From: Acestrorhynchus altus
Lineage: Eukaryota; Chordata; Actinopteri; Characiformes; Acestrorhynchidae
Length of the DNA: 64,000 nt
Direction of reading: 5' to 3'
NCBI GenBank assembly: GCA_034509495.1
Contig: CM067511.1
Coordinates: 24,218,200 to 24,282,199, forward strand
Of this stretch, positions 51,351 to 62,877 are shown piece after piece. Both the position numbers and the translations under genes were made by a program. How positions within the stretch are numbered: position 1 is the stretch's first letter; each line of letters begins with the position of its first letter. The notes under the pieces are model-generated. The model saw only the letters and a list, made by a program, of their open reading frames with translations. It did not search any database and had not been told where the DNA came from.

Positions 51351-51620
51351 AGACAATGACCCAAAGCATACTGCTAAAGCAACACTCGAGTGGTATATGT
51401 GGAAACATGTAAATGTATTGGAATGGCCTAGTCAAAGCCCAGACCAATTGAGAAACCTGTGGTCAGACTTGAAGATCCTGCCTTGAGGAATGAGCCAAAA
51501 ACCCAGTGGCAAAGTGTAGCAAGCTCTTAGACCAATCCAGAGCGACTTGCAGCTGTAATTGCCACAAATTAGGGCTCTACAGAGTACTGACTTTAGGGGG
51601 GTGGATAGTTATGCACACTG
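51351..51620 (+). pseudogene. Tc1-like family B transposase C-terminal remnant
   Basis: Starts with GDNDPKHTAKATLEWYMWKH VNVLEWPSQSPD, containing the second catalytic Asp. A short deletion then removes the LNP region, shifting the frame before the expected Glu. Downstream GCAGCTGTAATTGCCACAAA and GGGGGGTGGATAGTTATGCA match the 3' end of this family. The 5' part and terminal repeat are absent. Confidence 0.85.
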
Positions 51621-52488
51621 AAGGGATTTGCCAACAAGACACTGCTTGTCAAGCGGACTGATCAAGAGGATTGATAGTAGTGTCATGGTGACAGGGTGTC
51701 ATTATTGGTAGATGCAAATATAAGTCCTCCCCATTCATTCATAATCCAACAACGATCAAAAGGAAAGGAGCTATAACCAATTTTGTTTTTTAAAAAATGA
51801 GAGCATATTAATAATACTATGATCTACTACAATCACGGAACAACTTCCAACATCCAACAACTACCAGTGAGGCATCCACTGAAGCTGCACTGAATTAGAG
51901 AGAGATGGTGCTGCTGGTTGCTAGTGGCCATGGGGAGTGTGTTCTGTGGTCAGGTAGGACGGATGTGTTTGAGAATACTAGCAGGCTGCAGAGTGAGCCA
52001 CAGCAGAGCCATTGATCCACAGCCGGCCTCAGACTGCCACACATACACCCTGTGTGTTCGGGATAAATGAGGTCTGTGTACAAAACCAGGACGCAGCAGT
52101 CCATTACGATCCCAAAGACTACAGAAATCAAGACAAATGTGTCTTCAGTCTCTTCGTGAGGGTCTTTCTCAGCACGATGGAGAGAAATAAGCAGTGTGTT
52201 CGTGGTTAAATAGTGGTGTTGTGCTTGAAGTCAACAGAGTGTGTGGTGTCTATTCGTTCCATACATATGAACACTTGGCTAAAGAGACAGTGATCGTGTC
52301 TAACTTGGAGGGAGCCAACAGGCTGCAGTCGAAACAGGTCACACAGCATTTCCAACAAAGCAATAACAAAAAAACGAATGAAAATGGGTCTTGCGTTAAA
52401 CATTAAAATGTTCATATTTCCTGGTGGAGAACAACTACTGCAGAGAACAGTCCCGCTGCTCCACAGCTGAACGCTGCTTTCTACCCCT

Positions 52489-52695
52489 CTAGCCCACACC
52501 TGGCATTAGACAAGCTTCCACTGGGTTCACGTTTATCTGCTCCAGAGAGTCTTATTCTATGAGCAGTACTTTTCTACAGTGACTAGAAAAGCTGTGTGTG
52601 CATTTTGCACATCTGCGACAGTAACGAGTGTAAAAATAGTTAAGAGCTAAATGCATTAATTGGAAGGGGTGGCAACAAACTGGGATATAGTGTAG
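52489..52695 (+). mobile_element. Tc1/mariner-type MITE 3' part (pair copy 1)
   Basis: Matches 59874-60078 over its length: TAGCCCACACCTGGCATTAG, CTCCAGAGAGTCTTATTCTA, GACTAGAAAAGCTGTGTGTG and a CATTAATTGGAAGGGGTG end. In copy 2 the end reads GTGTCCACAAACATGTGGAC, like the termini of a Tc1-type element. Only one end is visible. Confidence 0.6.
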
Positions 52696-53512
52696 TTCCA
52701 TGTGATGCTTTAATCACAACCTAATAACGTTAGTCACATGCTAAGACACTAGCCGCAAGCTACTGACAATATAACAATATAATACACCATATATTGTTAC
52801 ATGCATCCATACAAATAATGCTGGAGATGAAAAAATGAAACTGGACATCACCAGTTATACACATTCAAAGTCATTTAAAGGCAAAGACACACAAACGAGA
52901 TCACTCACTGCATGAACTGAAACTTGCTTTAATTCCCTGCCTAGCACATCTTACCTCAACTGTACTGCTTTTGCTAAGTTTAACAAGCTTGAAGAGTGTT
53001 GGTCGTACCAGTTATCTACAGAAACACTAATACTGGTTAAAGAAAACCCTCATGAGAACATCCCTAGTTTAATATGCTTAGGCTCCTGCTCCGTTTTCTC
53101 CGTTCAGGAGTCAATTCTGCCACAACTGTTGCCACATCCACCATGCAGCTGTTAATCTGAGCCCACTGCGTGTAGCTCAAAATCCCACCCAGTCAGGGAT
53201 TACAGTCAGCACAGCATGCCTGGTGGCATGTCTCTCTTCTTTTGCATTTGTTGCAGAGCCACTTTTCTCACTCTCTCTAACATAAAGCTACTCCCTTTGA
53301 AGTATTCCCTTATTGCATGTGTATGATTGTGAAGCAGCTTTGGTGGCCACGGTATCCGTTTCGTGCAGAGAAAACAAGCATCCCAGTCTGCAAAAACTTA
53401 TTTCAAGAAGGTGGCACACAAGTAACATCTCCCCCACCCGTACATATTAACTTGTTATATTCTTGCTAATTTTCCATAACAGAGAGCCTGATTACGAAAG
53501 ACAATAATACAG

Positions 53513-53529
53513 CATATATATATATATAT

Positions 53530-53578
<49 letters not shown>
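53513..53578 (+). repeat. (TA)n(TG)n compound microsatellite
   Basis: Short TA array to 53529, then TG array. Confidence 0.97.
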
Positions 53579-53582
<4 letters not shown>

Positions 53583-54254
53583 AAAATATTTGCATTAATT
53601 GGGACATTTCAATGATAGATAGAAGTCTCATTTTGACTATAAATAATAAAATGATATGATGTATAATACAGTTCATTTTCATTCCATTTTGAACTCTTGC
53701 GGGTGCAGAATGATGAAGGCCCGTAGGAAATCACAGGTATGATGCGTGTTACTACACTAAGGGGGTTCCTGGTGTAATTCTACTTCTTGAGAGGCATGAG
53801 CAACGGTTTTCATTACACTGAATGATGAAAGAGGGATTGTGCCTTTGCCGGAGAGAGGGAGGGTGAGAGAGAGTGGGTGAAATATGGAGAGAGAAAGTTT
53901 GAGAGAGAGAAGAACCCAGGAGAGCTATAATGTCAGAGGCAGTGCCAGTTTAAGAGCGGCAGTTAGCTGAACATGTAGCTCACAGCGAAGAGGCTGCAGA
54001 AGCAGGCCAGCAGCCCCAGGGAAGATTTAGCACTGCTGGGCCAAGGAGTCCACACAGTAAGAGCACAGACACTGCGACTGGAAGGGTATGCTTGCATTAA
54101 CGGACCATCAACCCTACCACAATGTCAGAAATGTGTGGATAATATCTGTTTAAGAAATTAACAATTTAGCGATTTTACATCTTTCAACATCTTTCCTCAA
54201 ATTTGTTGAAAACAAATTGCAGTATCACAATATATTGTAATATACTGAATCATA

Positions 54255-54790
54255 ATCCAGAGGTGAAGAAGAGGGTGCAGGCAGGATGGAGTGGGTGGAG
54301 AAGGGTGTCAGGGCTGATGTGTGAGAGAACGATAGCAGCAAGAGTGAAAGGGATGGTTTACAAGACAGTAGTGAGACCTGCTATGATGTATGGTTTGGAG
54401 ACTGTGGCTCTGTCTAAAAGACAGGAGGCTGAGCTGGAGGTGGCGGAGATGAAGATGCTGAGATTTTGGTTGGGAGGGACAAGGATGGACAAGATTAGAA
54501 AGGAGCAGATCAGAGGGACCGTGAAGGTGGAGCAGTTTGGCGATAAAGCCAGAGAGGCCAGGTTGAGATGGTTTGGAGGAGGAATAGTGGATGTGTTGGA
54601 CAAAGAATGTTGGAGATGGAGCGGCCGGAAAGAAGAAAGGGAAGAGCTCAAGAGAAGGTTAATGGATGTAGTGAAGGAGGACATGGAGATGGTTGGTGTA
54701 ACAGTAGAGGAGGCAGGGAATAGGGCAAGGTGGAGGCAGATGATCCGCTGTGGCGACCCCTGAAGGGAGCAGCCGAAAGAAGAAGGAAGA
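54255..54790 (+). pseudogene. non-LTR (RTE-like) retrotransposon ORF2 C-terminus (copy 2)
   Basis: An open frame runs without a stop from the truncation point to the natural stop at 54761-54763. It includes GMVYKTVVRPAMMYGLETVA, ALSKRQEAELEVAEMKMLRF, GGTRMDKIRKEQIRGTVKVE, EARLRWFGG and RARWRQMIRCGDP. These are the conserved post-reverse-transcriptase blocks of a very common fish LINE. The 3' end (GAAGGGAGCAGCCGAAAGAA then GAAGGAAG) is the usual terminus. The element is 5'-truncated, so it lacks endonuclease and polymerase domains. The unbroken frame suggests a younger insertion than the copy at 42010. The RTE clade label is from memory. Confidence 0.85.
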
Positions 54791-56095
54791 CTAAATCCTA
54801 ATCCATGTACTGTGATGCACATCACTGCGATTTCCACCAAACTAACATAATAACAAAACCTGCTGACAGACTACACACCTCATTATTGAGATCTGGTGAC
54901 TGATCCAGTAACAGGTGATATTTCAGTCCAAGCTATCTGTGGTGAGGCAAAAATACACAATTTTCGAGTGCATGTTTCAGTTCTTGTAAACTGGTAAACG
55001 CATAACTCTTGTCCGACTTGACAACTAAGTGGCACTCAAAGGACTGACTGTTATATAAAGTCAGAAATAGCACACGCTTCTTTCCTTTTGCAGTAAGCAA
55101 ATTACACAGGGTCCCACACTAGTAGATGCAGCTGTGGGACCTGAAGCTTTCCCTATATTTCACAGATGGAAATTGCTTGCAGTAGCACCTCTATTCATAA
55201 GCTTTGACACCAATCTATATACTTCCTGTCAAATCTGGTGTCATGTGCATTTACTGTGTGGGATTTAATTCCCAGCCGATTTCCAAGATGGATTACTTGT
55301 TTATTTGACATCACACTTTCAAAGTGGAGTTTATGATATGTGTATCAAGTCTGTATGTTACTCTGATCCTGAGATGTGAAGCCTAGAAAACGGCCTGTAT
55401 GGATCTCGGATTCTAAGAGTTAAGCACTGATTTACCCAACCTTGTGTTGGATGATAATTATAAATACCGTTAGACACCCATTAGGACACTGGAATAGATT
55501 TAAAGAGCATAAAATATGAATATAGAATAGAATAAAATAGAACTCTATTGATCCCTTGGGAGGGTTCCTTCAGGGAAATTAAGGTTCCAGTAGCAGCATC
55601 AGTACAGTAAGCAGAAGATAGGCAGAAAAATATACATAAAATCACAATTTTGTGTGTGAATGTAAGAGCTCTTTTCATTCCATTTTTTACAGGGGCTAAA
55701 ACATTTACATGGTACTGTATGTGCCCACTCTTTGTGTGATAAATCTGCCAGTCACTGATAACAGTAACACACAGTAACAGAAAGGAGAGATGACAACTTT
55801 ACCTGTTAGACAAGACAATTATACCACTCATTTCATAAAAATAAGCCCCTGAAAATCCTTTACAAATGACATTACAGATCCTCCCCACGTAGATCTAACA
55901 CCTAACACTTGACAGTGGCCTCCTGAATGTACTCCTGAACAGGAGAAGATATAGTTATACATAAGTGACAGAAGAATATCTGCACATCTCTGTCCCACAG
56001 GTAAAGCTCCATGTCCAATACTCCCTGGTGACATTTCACACTGTGCACTAGGGGAAATCGAGGATACGGAGAGTCATGCTCTAATGGACCTGAAC

Positions 56096-56098
<3 letters not shown>

Positions 56099-56145
<47 letters not shown>
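56099..56145 (+). repeat. (CA)n microsatellite
   Basis: Uninterrupted CA dinucleotides. Confidence 0.98.
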
Positions 56146-56147
<2 letters not shown>

Positions 56148-57055
56148 TTGTCGGTCTTCCTTTCCTGACTGTCAACGAGCACAACACACTGAGAGAAAGA
56201 GAGCAACTTCATTTCGATACAGGAGAGAGGAAGCAAGGATGAACAACTGCTTTAAAAGAGAGCTTTCGAGAACAGAAAACCAGTGAAGAGTGCAGAGAAG
56301 AGAGAGATCTCAGCACAAAGAACTGCGTCCTCCTACTTCATAAGTAGGCAAAATACATATTGGTAAATCAGACAAAATGCTTATATAGAAACACTATTAA
56401 TTCAATTTCCCCGAGCTGGCGATGTAATGCGATTACATTCCTTCCACTACTCATCATCGCTTTAATAATATTGATATTAGCCTGCCCAGATACAGTATGG
56501 GATCTGCAACAATCCTCTTTTATTAAGCATGAAAGCCGCTTAATATTTAATAATCGCTCATAAATGTTTCAGTGGCTCTACATTTTAAAGCGTGGTCTCA
56601 CCTGGGGTCAGAGAGGCACAGAAATGGGTTAACAGCAGCACACGATGCCAGCCAAGACTACTGTTATTACAGTAACTGATGAGGTGCTAATGTGCTGTGA
56701 GCCAATTACGTTTGATACAGACGACACCGAAAGAGGACAAGGGAGATGATGGTGGTCTGAAAGAGATGTTTGAGCTTGTTTCATTTCAGTCCATCCAGAG
56801 TGAAGAAATGGCTGGACAGATGTTTTTTTTCCCTCTAGTGAACTCTATTTGCCCTTTAATATGGCCTAAAAGACATGCATGTATATTTGAGTATCAAATC
56901 AAATCTAAAATCCCCCCCAATCCCCCCAATCCACCTACTGAATTCACTTCATCTCCGATTACATTAAGCTCACTCTGATATAATAAACAACAAATAAACA
57001 AACTATCAACAAACAACTAAACAATATCTATTATGTAACTCTAATCCTGCTGCTG

Positions 57056-57056
<1 letters not shown>

Positions 57057-57127
<71 letters not shown>
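57057..57127 (+). repeat. (CA)n microsatellite
   Basis: Uninterrupted CA dinucleotides, 40 bp before the family C transposon remnant. Confidence 0.98.
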
Positions 57128-57130
<3 letters not shown>

Positions 57131-57167
57131 TATAACAAATCATTATTTATAATGCAATGTCAGGACA

Positions 57168-57765
57168 TGTAGTTGGGTCCATAAGTATTTGGACGATGAC
57201 CATTTTTGAAATTTTGTACACCTCCACAATGGATCTGAAATCAGTAAGTGACATCCAATAATTAACTGATGAGCAGTTTCCTGACCAGCAGTTTTTTCCT
57301 GACCAGGGATGGCTGATCCAATGCTGTTAAACTTGGTGGTGGCAGTGTTATGACAGAGGCATTTACAGATGCTAATGGAACAGGGTCAGTGGTGTTTACT
57401 GATGATGCAACTGCTGAAAGGTGCATCAGGATGACATTTGAAGTGTATGGAGCTGTACTTTCCGATCAGTTTCAGTCAAATGCTGCATAACTTGTAGGAC
57501 AGCCTTTCATACAACCGATGAATAATAACAACCCAAAACTAGAGAAACTCAAGAGCTCCTTAAGGCAAAGAACTCAAATGTTCTTAAATGGCAGAGTCAG
57601 TCACATGACCTCAACCCAACGGAACAGCTGTGAACTTCCAGGAAGAGCTGAAAAGGAGGGGCAAAAGAAGGTGACAGTAAAGGCCTGCCAATGCATCTCT
57701 AGGAAGGAAACTCGGCATTTGGTGAGGTCCAAGATTTCCAGAATTTGGGCGCTCATTGATAGATT
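57168..57765 (+). pseudogene. Tc1/mariner-like element remnant (family C)
   Basis: The left end TAGTTGGGTCCATAAGTATT and TGGAC is a known fish Tc1-type terminus. Downstream TTAAACTTGGTGGTGGCAGT and GATGATGCAACTGCTGAAAG are transposase core remnants. CATGACCTCAACCCAACGGA and AAGGCCTGCCAATGCATCTC match its C-terminal coding region. Stops and frameshifts are frequent. The right terminal repeat is lost near 57765. Confidence 0.7.
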
Positions 57766-57831
57766 AATGTTGCTGAGATTTTTTATTTTGTGCTAAAATA
57801 TGAATTCCTGATGTGGTTGGTTAGTCCCATA

Positions 57832-57832
<1 letters not shown>

Positions 57833-57921
<89 letters not shown>
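57833..57921 (+). repeat. (CT)n(CA)n compound microsatellite
   Basis: Short CT run followed by about 38 CA units. Confidence 0.98.
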
Positions 57922-57923
<2 letters not shown>

Positions 57924-59107
57924 ACTGAGCATGATTAAATCACATGGGGCTTGTATGAGGTGGTTCAAATTTGAGGGTGAAAATTGAAGTAGCAGAGGGA
58001 GGGAGTTAATAACATATGCTGGGACACCTCCCTTTCTTCTCCTAATTCCTCCCTCATATGCATTAATCCACTCACGCACGCACACACAAAATGCCCCTTG
58101 TGCCCACCACAGATCTGATAGAATTCAGTGTGAAATTGGGCAGAGGGAGGGGTGTTTATAGAGGATTAGTATTAGCACACTCCTGTTTAACTGCTGAATG
58201 GCTGTGGCCCTGTTGAACGAATGAAGTTTATTCTGCTTTTCCAGCTCTTCCTTACTCCCTCCCCACTCTCCTTCTCTCCTCCATGCGCCGTTGCTCCCTC
58301 CATCCTCTCCAGAACACTCTGTACATTTCCCTACCTCATCCCTCTATTGCTTTTGAATTAGCTGCTCCCTGAAAGCTTTTTATGTAACCCAGCCTTACAG
58401 CAAAAGCAGCTAAATGCCACAAGAGAGCCAAACAAACAAGCATTTCAGCCCAAATATGAGTCTATCCTCCGCAAACAAGTGGAAGGCTGGATGAAACCGA
58501 AGTCAACAAGCTCCTCACATCATCAGCAGTAGTAAACAAATCATCGATTACTGATGCACTCAAAGAGAGCGCTAACTAGCACTGCTCAGGAGCTCTTTGT
58601 GAAATGTACGTAAACGTGTAAAACTGCTCCTGGAGTCAGTTAGTCAGGAATGAGGGAACGAGGAAGATTATCCAGGCTTCATCACTGACAAGTGATTAGT
58701 GCTGGCTTGGCCATTAATAAGGGATGAGCTAGATGAAACCGAGGATATACAACTAGATCCCGGTGTCATATCCACAGATGCCCACCCACGCAAATCCAAA
58801 TCTTACATAGATGCACATATGTAGCTCTCTATAGACGCATGTAGCTATGATATAATCCCTCCGAGCGTTCCAACTGAAAAGTGGACACTTACGTAAAGCA
58901 GGCATGAGGCACATCCAGGTGTTAAGTCGATGATGGTAAGGCAAATTAAACCAGCATTGAAACGAGCTGGAACTGCAGCTTTCACATTTAAATGCAGCTA
59001 TTCAACAGCCACTGAGGCTCTCTTGATAAAGTTATTTCCAGTCGCTGCCATGCCTTGAATCCTGTTGAGTTTGTAGGAGACTCTACTGATAGACGTATGA
59101 GCAGCAA

Positions 59108-59458
59108 TTTAGGGCTGGGCAATTTCACACAAAAAAACATATCCTGATATATTTTAGCTGAATGGCGATCTATGATGTGACATCTGATGTGAAAAATTCA
59201 AAGTGAAAAAATGAGAAATGAAATCCTTCTGCCATTTTTACTCTATATATAAACATTGAAATTTGATCATCATTTCTTCTTTGTACACACCAAGTCTTAG
59301 TGTGTACATGAGAGCATAAATGATGACAAGGGGAACAAGATTTAACAGAACGTTAATTAAAATTTTAAAACTCGATAGAAACGATATCGCCTCAGTCCAT
59401 ATCTTGCTCTGTTTAGATCCAGATATAGATATAAATAGCAATATAATCACCCAGCCCT
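59108..59458 (+). mobile_element. best copy of the GGGCTGGGCAAT family, with inverted ends and candidate target duplication
   Basis: The left end AGGGCTGGGCAATTT (from 59111) and right end AATCACCCAGCCCT (to 59458) are inverted. GCAGCAA occurs immediately outside both ends (59101-59107 and 59459-59465), a candidate 7-8 bp target site duplication of hAT type. It has no coding capacity. The family is present five times in the window. Confidence 0.7.
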
Positions 59459-59873
59459 GCAGCAAATTAATAACATTCAAAGCAAAAAATGCAACAGTAA
59501 AGTTTCCCCACAAGAGCCTGCATTTCAACAAGAACCCAAGATGTATTCACAGGAACAACAAGGTTACAATCTACTGATGGTATCTAAGATCAACTGTTCA
59601 CTTTGTGGAAATCCAATTATTTTTTACACAGGATCATGTAAATAAAAATAATTGTTAATAAATTGGTAAAAGTCATTCAATGTTGCTTACAAAATCAAGG
59701 GTATAAAAAAAACCTTTATCCTGCTTTTGTTTTAGTAACAGTCTCTACTGTCCAGGTAAGATTTTGAACTAGATTCAAGAGCTTGAATGTGAGGTATCAA
59801 ATGGAGCAACATAATTCCAAAGAAAACACATCCACTGCTGCACATCTCAATGATGGGGGCTTTATACCCATGT

Positions 59874-60078
59874 AGCCCACACCTGGCATTAGGCGTGGTG
59901 CCAATAGTGTCAGGTTCATCTTCTCCAGAGAGTCATATTCTTCTGGCTATACTTCTCTATAGGGACTAGACAAGCTGTATGTGTGCTTTCACACTTCTGA
60001 GTCAACAATGGGTGCAACTCAAAATAGTTGAATGCGTTCATTAGAAGAGGTGTCCACAAACATGTGGACACGGTGTGT
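59874..60078 (+). mobile_element. Tc1/mariner-type MITE 3' part (pair copy 2)
   Basis: Collinear with 52489-52695 (TAGCCCACACCTGGCATTAG, CTCCAGAGAGTCATATTCTT, GGGACTAGACAAGCTGTATG). It retains the terminal block CATTAGAAGAGGTGTCCACA and AACATGTGGACACGGTGTG. The 5' part is absent. Confidence 0.6.
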
Positions 60079-60373
60079 GTTCTAATGGTCTTCCATTCAT
60101 AGAGCTGTAACAAAATGCAGCAGGAATGCACTAATATTTCCACTACTTTCCACTGGAATCAGGTGGCTTGTCATAGTATATTATGTACGTTTTATTCGCC
60201 GAAGGTGGACAATAAATAACCTTATATCGAAGTAAACCTAATCCTGATCTGAACCCTCAGCAACCGAGAAGATATGTTTTTGCCCTTAATAGCTGCTCTA
60301 ATTATCAGGACATTTGTCTCAGAATTTCCTACACAATAAGAACATATGGTATCTGTAATGAAAATGTACCAAA

Positions 60374-60399
60374 ACACACACACACACACACACACACAC
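60374..60399 (+). repeat. (CA)n microsatellite near exon 1
   Basis: Thirteen CA units in intron 1, about 125 bp from the exon 1 donor. Confidence 0.97.
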
Positions 60400-60523
60400 C
60401 ATGTGTCTGTGAATCCACTGTTGTGATTAATGCAACCCAGCCTATCTGAGGTGCTGATGCAGGAAGCGGAGATAAAGCAAGAGAGAAATAAAGAGATGCA
60501 AAAGGAAGAGTGTGTGTACGTAC

Positions 60524-60584
60524 TGCTGTAGAGTGTGTCAATCCAGGAGAGCCTGGGCAGCCCTCGGGAGCTCAGGCGCTCCAT
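60524..60584 (-). CDS. abr: abr exon 1 (coding part): N-terminal 20 residues
   Basis: This is the first coding exon of abr, whose product carries a RhoGEF (DH-PH) module and a RacGAP domain and regulates Rho-family GTPases at membranes and synapses. The 61 nt encode MERLSSRGLPRLSWIDTLYS plus the first base of a split Asn codon. GLPRLSWIDTLYS is, from memory, the hallmark N-terminus of the long vertebrate ABR isoform. The ATG has purine G at -3 and G at +4. The donor after ...TACAGCA is GTACGT, and the single overhanging base is completed by exon 2. The frame stays open for 94 codons upstream, to an ATG at 60866, but that stretch is low-complexity and GA-rich, so I chose the ATG at 60584 by homology. 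The gene continues leftward across the window. Confidence 0.93.
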
Positions 60585-61030
60585 CCCTCCACCCGCTGAA
60601 TCCTCCAGGGCTGCGTCTCTCTCAACACCTCTGTTCTGCTCTCTTCCGCTACCCCTCTCCCTCTCTCCTCCTTTCTGTGGCTCTCCGAGGCTACGGCTTG
60701 CTTTCACGGTTGGAGTGAGGCAGTCATGTCCGGCCAAAGAAAAGAAACAGGAAAGATGTGGGAGAAAGAGAAAGATCCGAGTGTGTGTAGGCTGTGCTCC
60801 AGTCTCCCACTCGTACACATGCACACAGAAGCAGAGAGACAGCAGGCAGGAGCCACTAGCTGCCAATGGTTGCTAAGGGAGAGAAAGCGCTCACTCCCTC
60901 CTTTCATGCTCTCGCTCTCTCTCCCTCCCTCGCTCTCTCACTCACTCATTTCAGCCACTCAAACCCCCCCCCCCTCTCTCTCCAGCTGCTCAGTCTTGCG
61001 CTCTCTCTCTCTCTGTCTCTTCATTGGCTT
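60585..61030 (-). promoter_or_regulatory. abr: 5' leader and likely core promoter region of the long abr form
   Basis: This is the interval immediately upstream of the exon 1 ATG. About 60541-60720 is the most GC- and CpG-rich stretch nearby. From 60890 to 61025 the gene strand is almost pure purine, with (GA)n runs and a poly-G run near 60966, a composition often seen at TATA-less vertebrate promoters. No TATA box or exact start site can be fixed from sequence. The reading frame is open without a stop up to 60866 but encodes low-complexity sequence. Calling this the promoter is inference from position and composition. Confidence 0.45.
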
Positions 61031-62047
61031 TTTTGCTGCAAGAGAAATCTACTTCTTTGACAAGCTGTTCTGTCTAATTTCCCCCTGAAGCAGATAATTG
61101 AGCTCTAAAAGGCGAGGGAAAAAGAAAAAGGAGGCTGTCCTAGCTTTTAAAGTTGTGCACATCCCCGGTGGGACTTTGGAACTGTGCTAATACCTACTAC
61201 CCCATCTAATTTAAATTAAATTCTCTCTCTCAGACTTCGCTGACAGAGATTCTGGTTTACAACTGGTGCTTCATCACAAGGGCTAGTGGTGCAACCATTC
61301 AACAAATTCCTGATTTGGTGTTAAGGTGGCGTCTCAACATGGGCCACTGTTCCACACTGCAAAAAATAAGGAGGGACTAAAAATCTACCTTAGGTTAGCT
61401 AGTGAACGTATAGATGAATGTGTTACATGTTTCCACATCCATTTTCTGACAGTACTACACGAATAATTATGTGTTAGACACAATTAATGTATGCTTATGA
61501 GGCTTGTACAGTTCTGACATGTTGAGGTACAGTGGTCATTTTTGTGGCCCGTACTGTTTAAAGGAGGAGTACAAGAGAAGTGGCATTTCTCTTGGGCTCC
61601 CCCTAGAGTTGAGAAATATAATTCATGCTTTGAGACGCCACTAAATGACATTTCACACATGCACATTTGAATGAACAGAGAGATACAGAACAGTGACTGG
61701 AAGTGAAAGACTGACGTGTACAGCTATATTACATGATGGATAATATGATAATATGAATTCTCACAGGAATTCTCACTGCCTGCTTCACCAAAGTTACACT
61801 GGGCAGTTAGCAGTGTGCAAAGTCTAGACTAGCAACAGCAGCACTATTCTCTCTACAAGTCAGTGAATCCTCAACATGGTTCTGAAGCTGTTACTTTACA
61901 GTAAAGATGTTACATAACGTTGCTTTAATATTACTTTAATATTCATTTGAATTCATTTTTCTGGTCATTAGAAAACATGGACACCCTCAATATTGACACA
62001 TACATGGTGATCTGATGATATAGCATCGTATTACACTCCTTGTTACT

Positions 62048-62605
62048 TATTTTGCTACATTACAACCTGTATTGGAAAAAAAAATTTCCTGAACTGTATG
62101 TGATACATCTGCACAAAATTGGTGAAGTGAAATGAGAAAAATATATATATATATTTTTTTTTAAATAAAAACTGAAAATTGGCATGTACAAATTAGGTGA
62201 ATCCCCATTTGATATGAAGCCACTTAATAGTTCTGGTGCAACCAATTACCTTACGAAGAGAAATGAAGTCCACCTGTGTGCAATCTGTGTCACATGATCT
62301 ATCAGTATACGTACATTTTCTGAAAGGCCCCAGAGGCTGCAACACCACTAACCAAACAACACAATGAAGACCAAGGAGATGTCCAAATAAGTCAAGGCCA
62401 AAATTATTAAGAAGTACAAGTAAAGGTTGGGTTATATTAAATATCCAAATCTCTGATGATCTGCCGGAGCACCATCAAATCCATCATCATCAAATGGAAA
62501 GAACATGGTACCACAACAAACCTGACAAAAGAGGGCCACCCACCAAAACTCTCATACTGGGCAAGGAGGGCATTAAGCAGAGAGGCAGCACAGACACTGT
62601 TCAGC
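62048..62605 (+). pseudogene. Tc1-like family B 5' half with transposase N-terminus
   Basis: The leader TTTTGCTACATTACAACCTG and ACAAAATTGGTGAAGTGAAA leads to CTGAAAGGCCCCAGAGGCTG and an ATGAAGACCAAGGAGATGTC start. The N-terminal helix-turn-helix region follows (GGAGCACCATCAAATCCATC, GGTACCACAACAAACCTG, GCCACCCACCAAAACTCTCA, GGGCAAGGAGGGCATTAAGC). In-frame stops appear within the first 20 codons. The catalytic part and 3' end are missing. It is collinear with the shorter fragment at 44731-44998. Confidence 0.85.
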
Positions 62606-62877
62606 CATTGATTCTCCACAACTGAAAAAGACAACCAGTCACTTGGAGCTGCAGTCTGTGTTTTAAAAAAAGCTCCACTAATAAGAAAGGGAGAGTGAGG
62701 TGAGGGGGGGAGGGGTGTTGATAATGACAGAAACATGAAATAGATTGGAGAAATGTCACATGAAAGAGCAGGGAAGAGGGAGAAGGAGTGAGGGAATGGG
62801 CAGAGAGTACTGCATTGAGGGCAGATGGGCTTTCTCGCTCTCACTCTCTCTCTCTGACTCTGTCTGTCTCGCTTCTC

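Larger units (their letters stand above)
25427..60523 (-). other. abr: abr intron 1 (about 35 kb)
   Basis: The intron is 35097 nt, with donor GTACGT at 60523 and acceptor TACCTGCAG at 25427. No nested gene was recognised on either strand. It holds transposon fragments and microsatellites listed separately. Longer stretches with no assigned feature are about 26290-27690, 28220-30430, 30500-32140, 32180-33700, 37000-38390, 43000-44360, 45000-46820, 46880-48090, 48140-49810, 50050-51350, 51630-52480, 54800-56090 and 58000-59100. Confidence 0.9.

Noticed and set aside
55515..55610. Possible LINE 3' tail (CTATTGATCCCTTGGGAGG)
   Set aside because: It resembles a common fish repeat tail, but the match is too short and I cannot place its ends; not listed as a feature.
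60222..60866. 214-codon minus-strand frame as a complete protein
   Set aside because: Only codons 95-114 are real coding sequence (exon 1). The frame then reads through the GT donor into intron, including the (CA)n at 60374.
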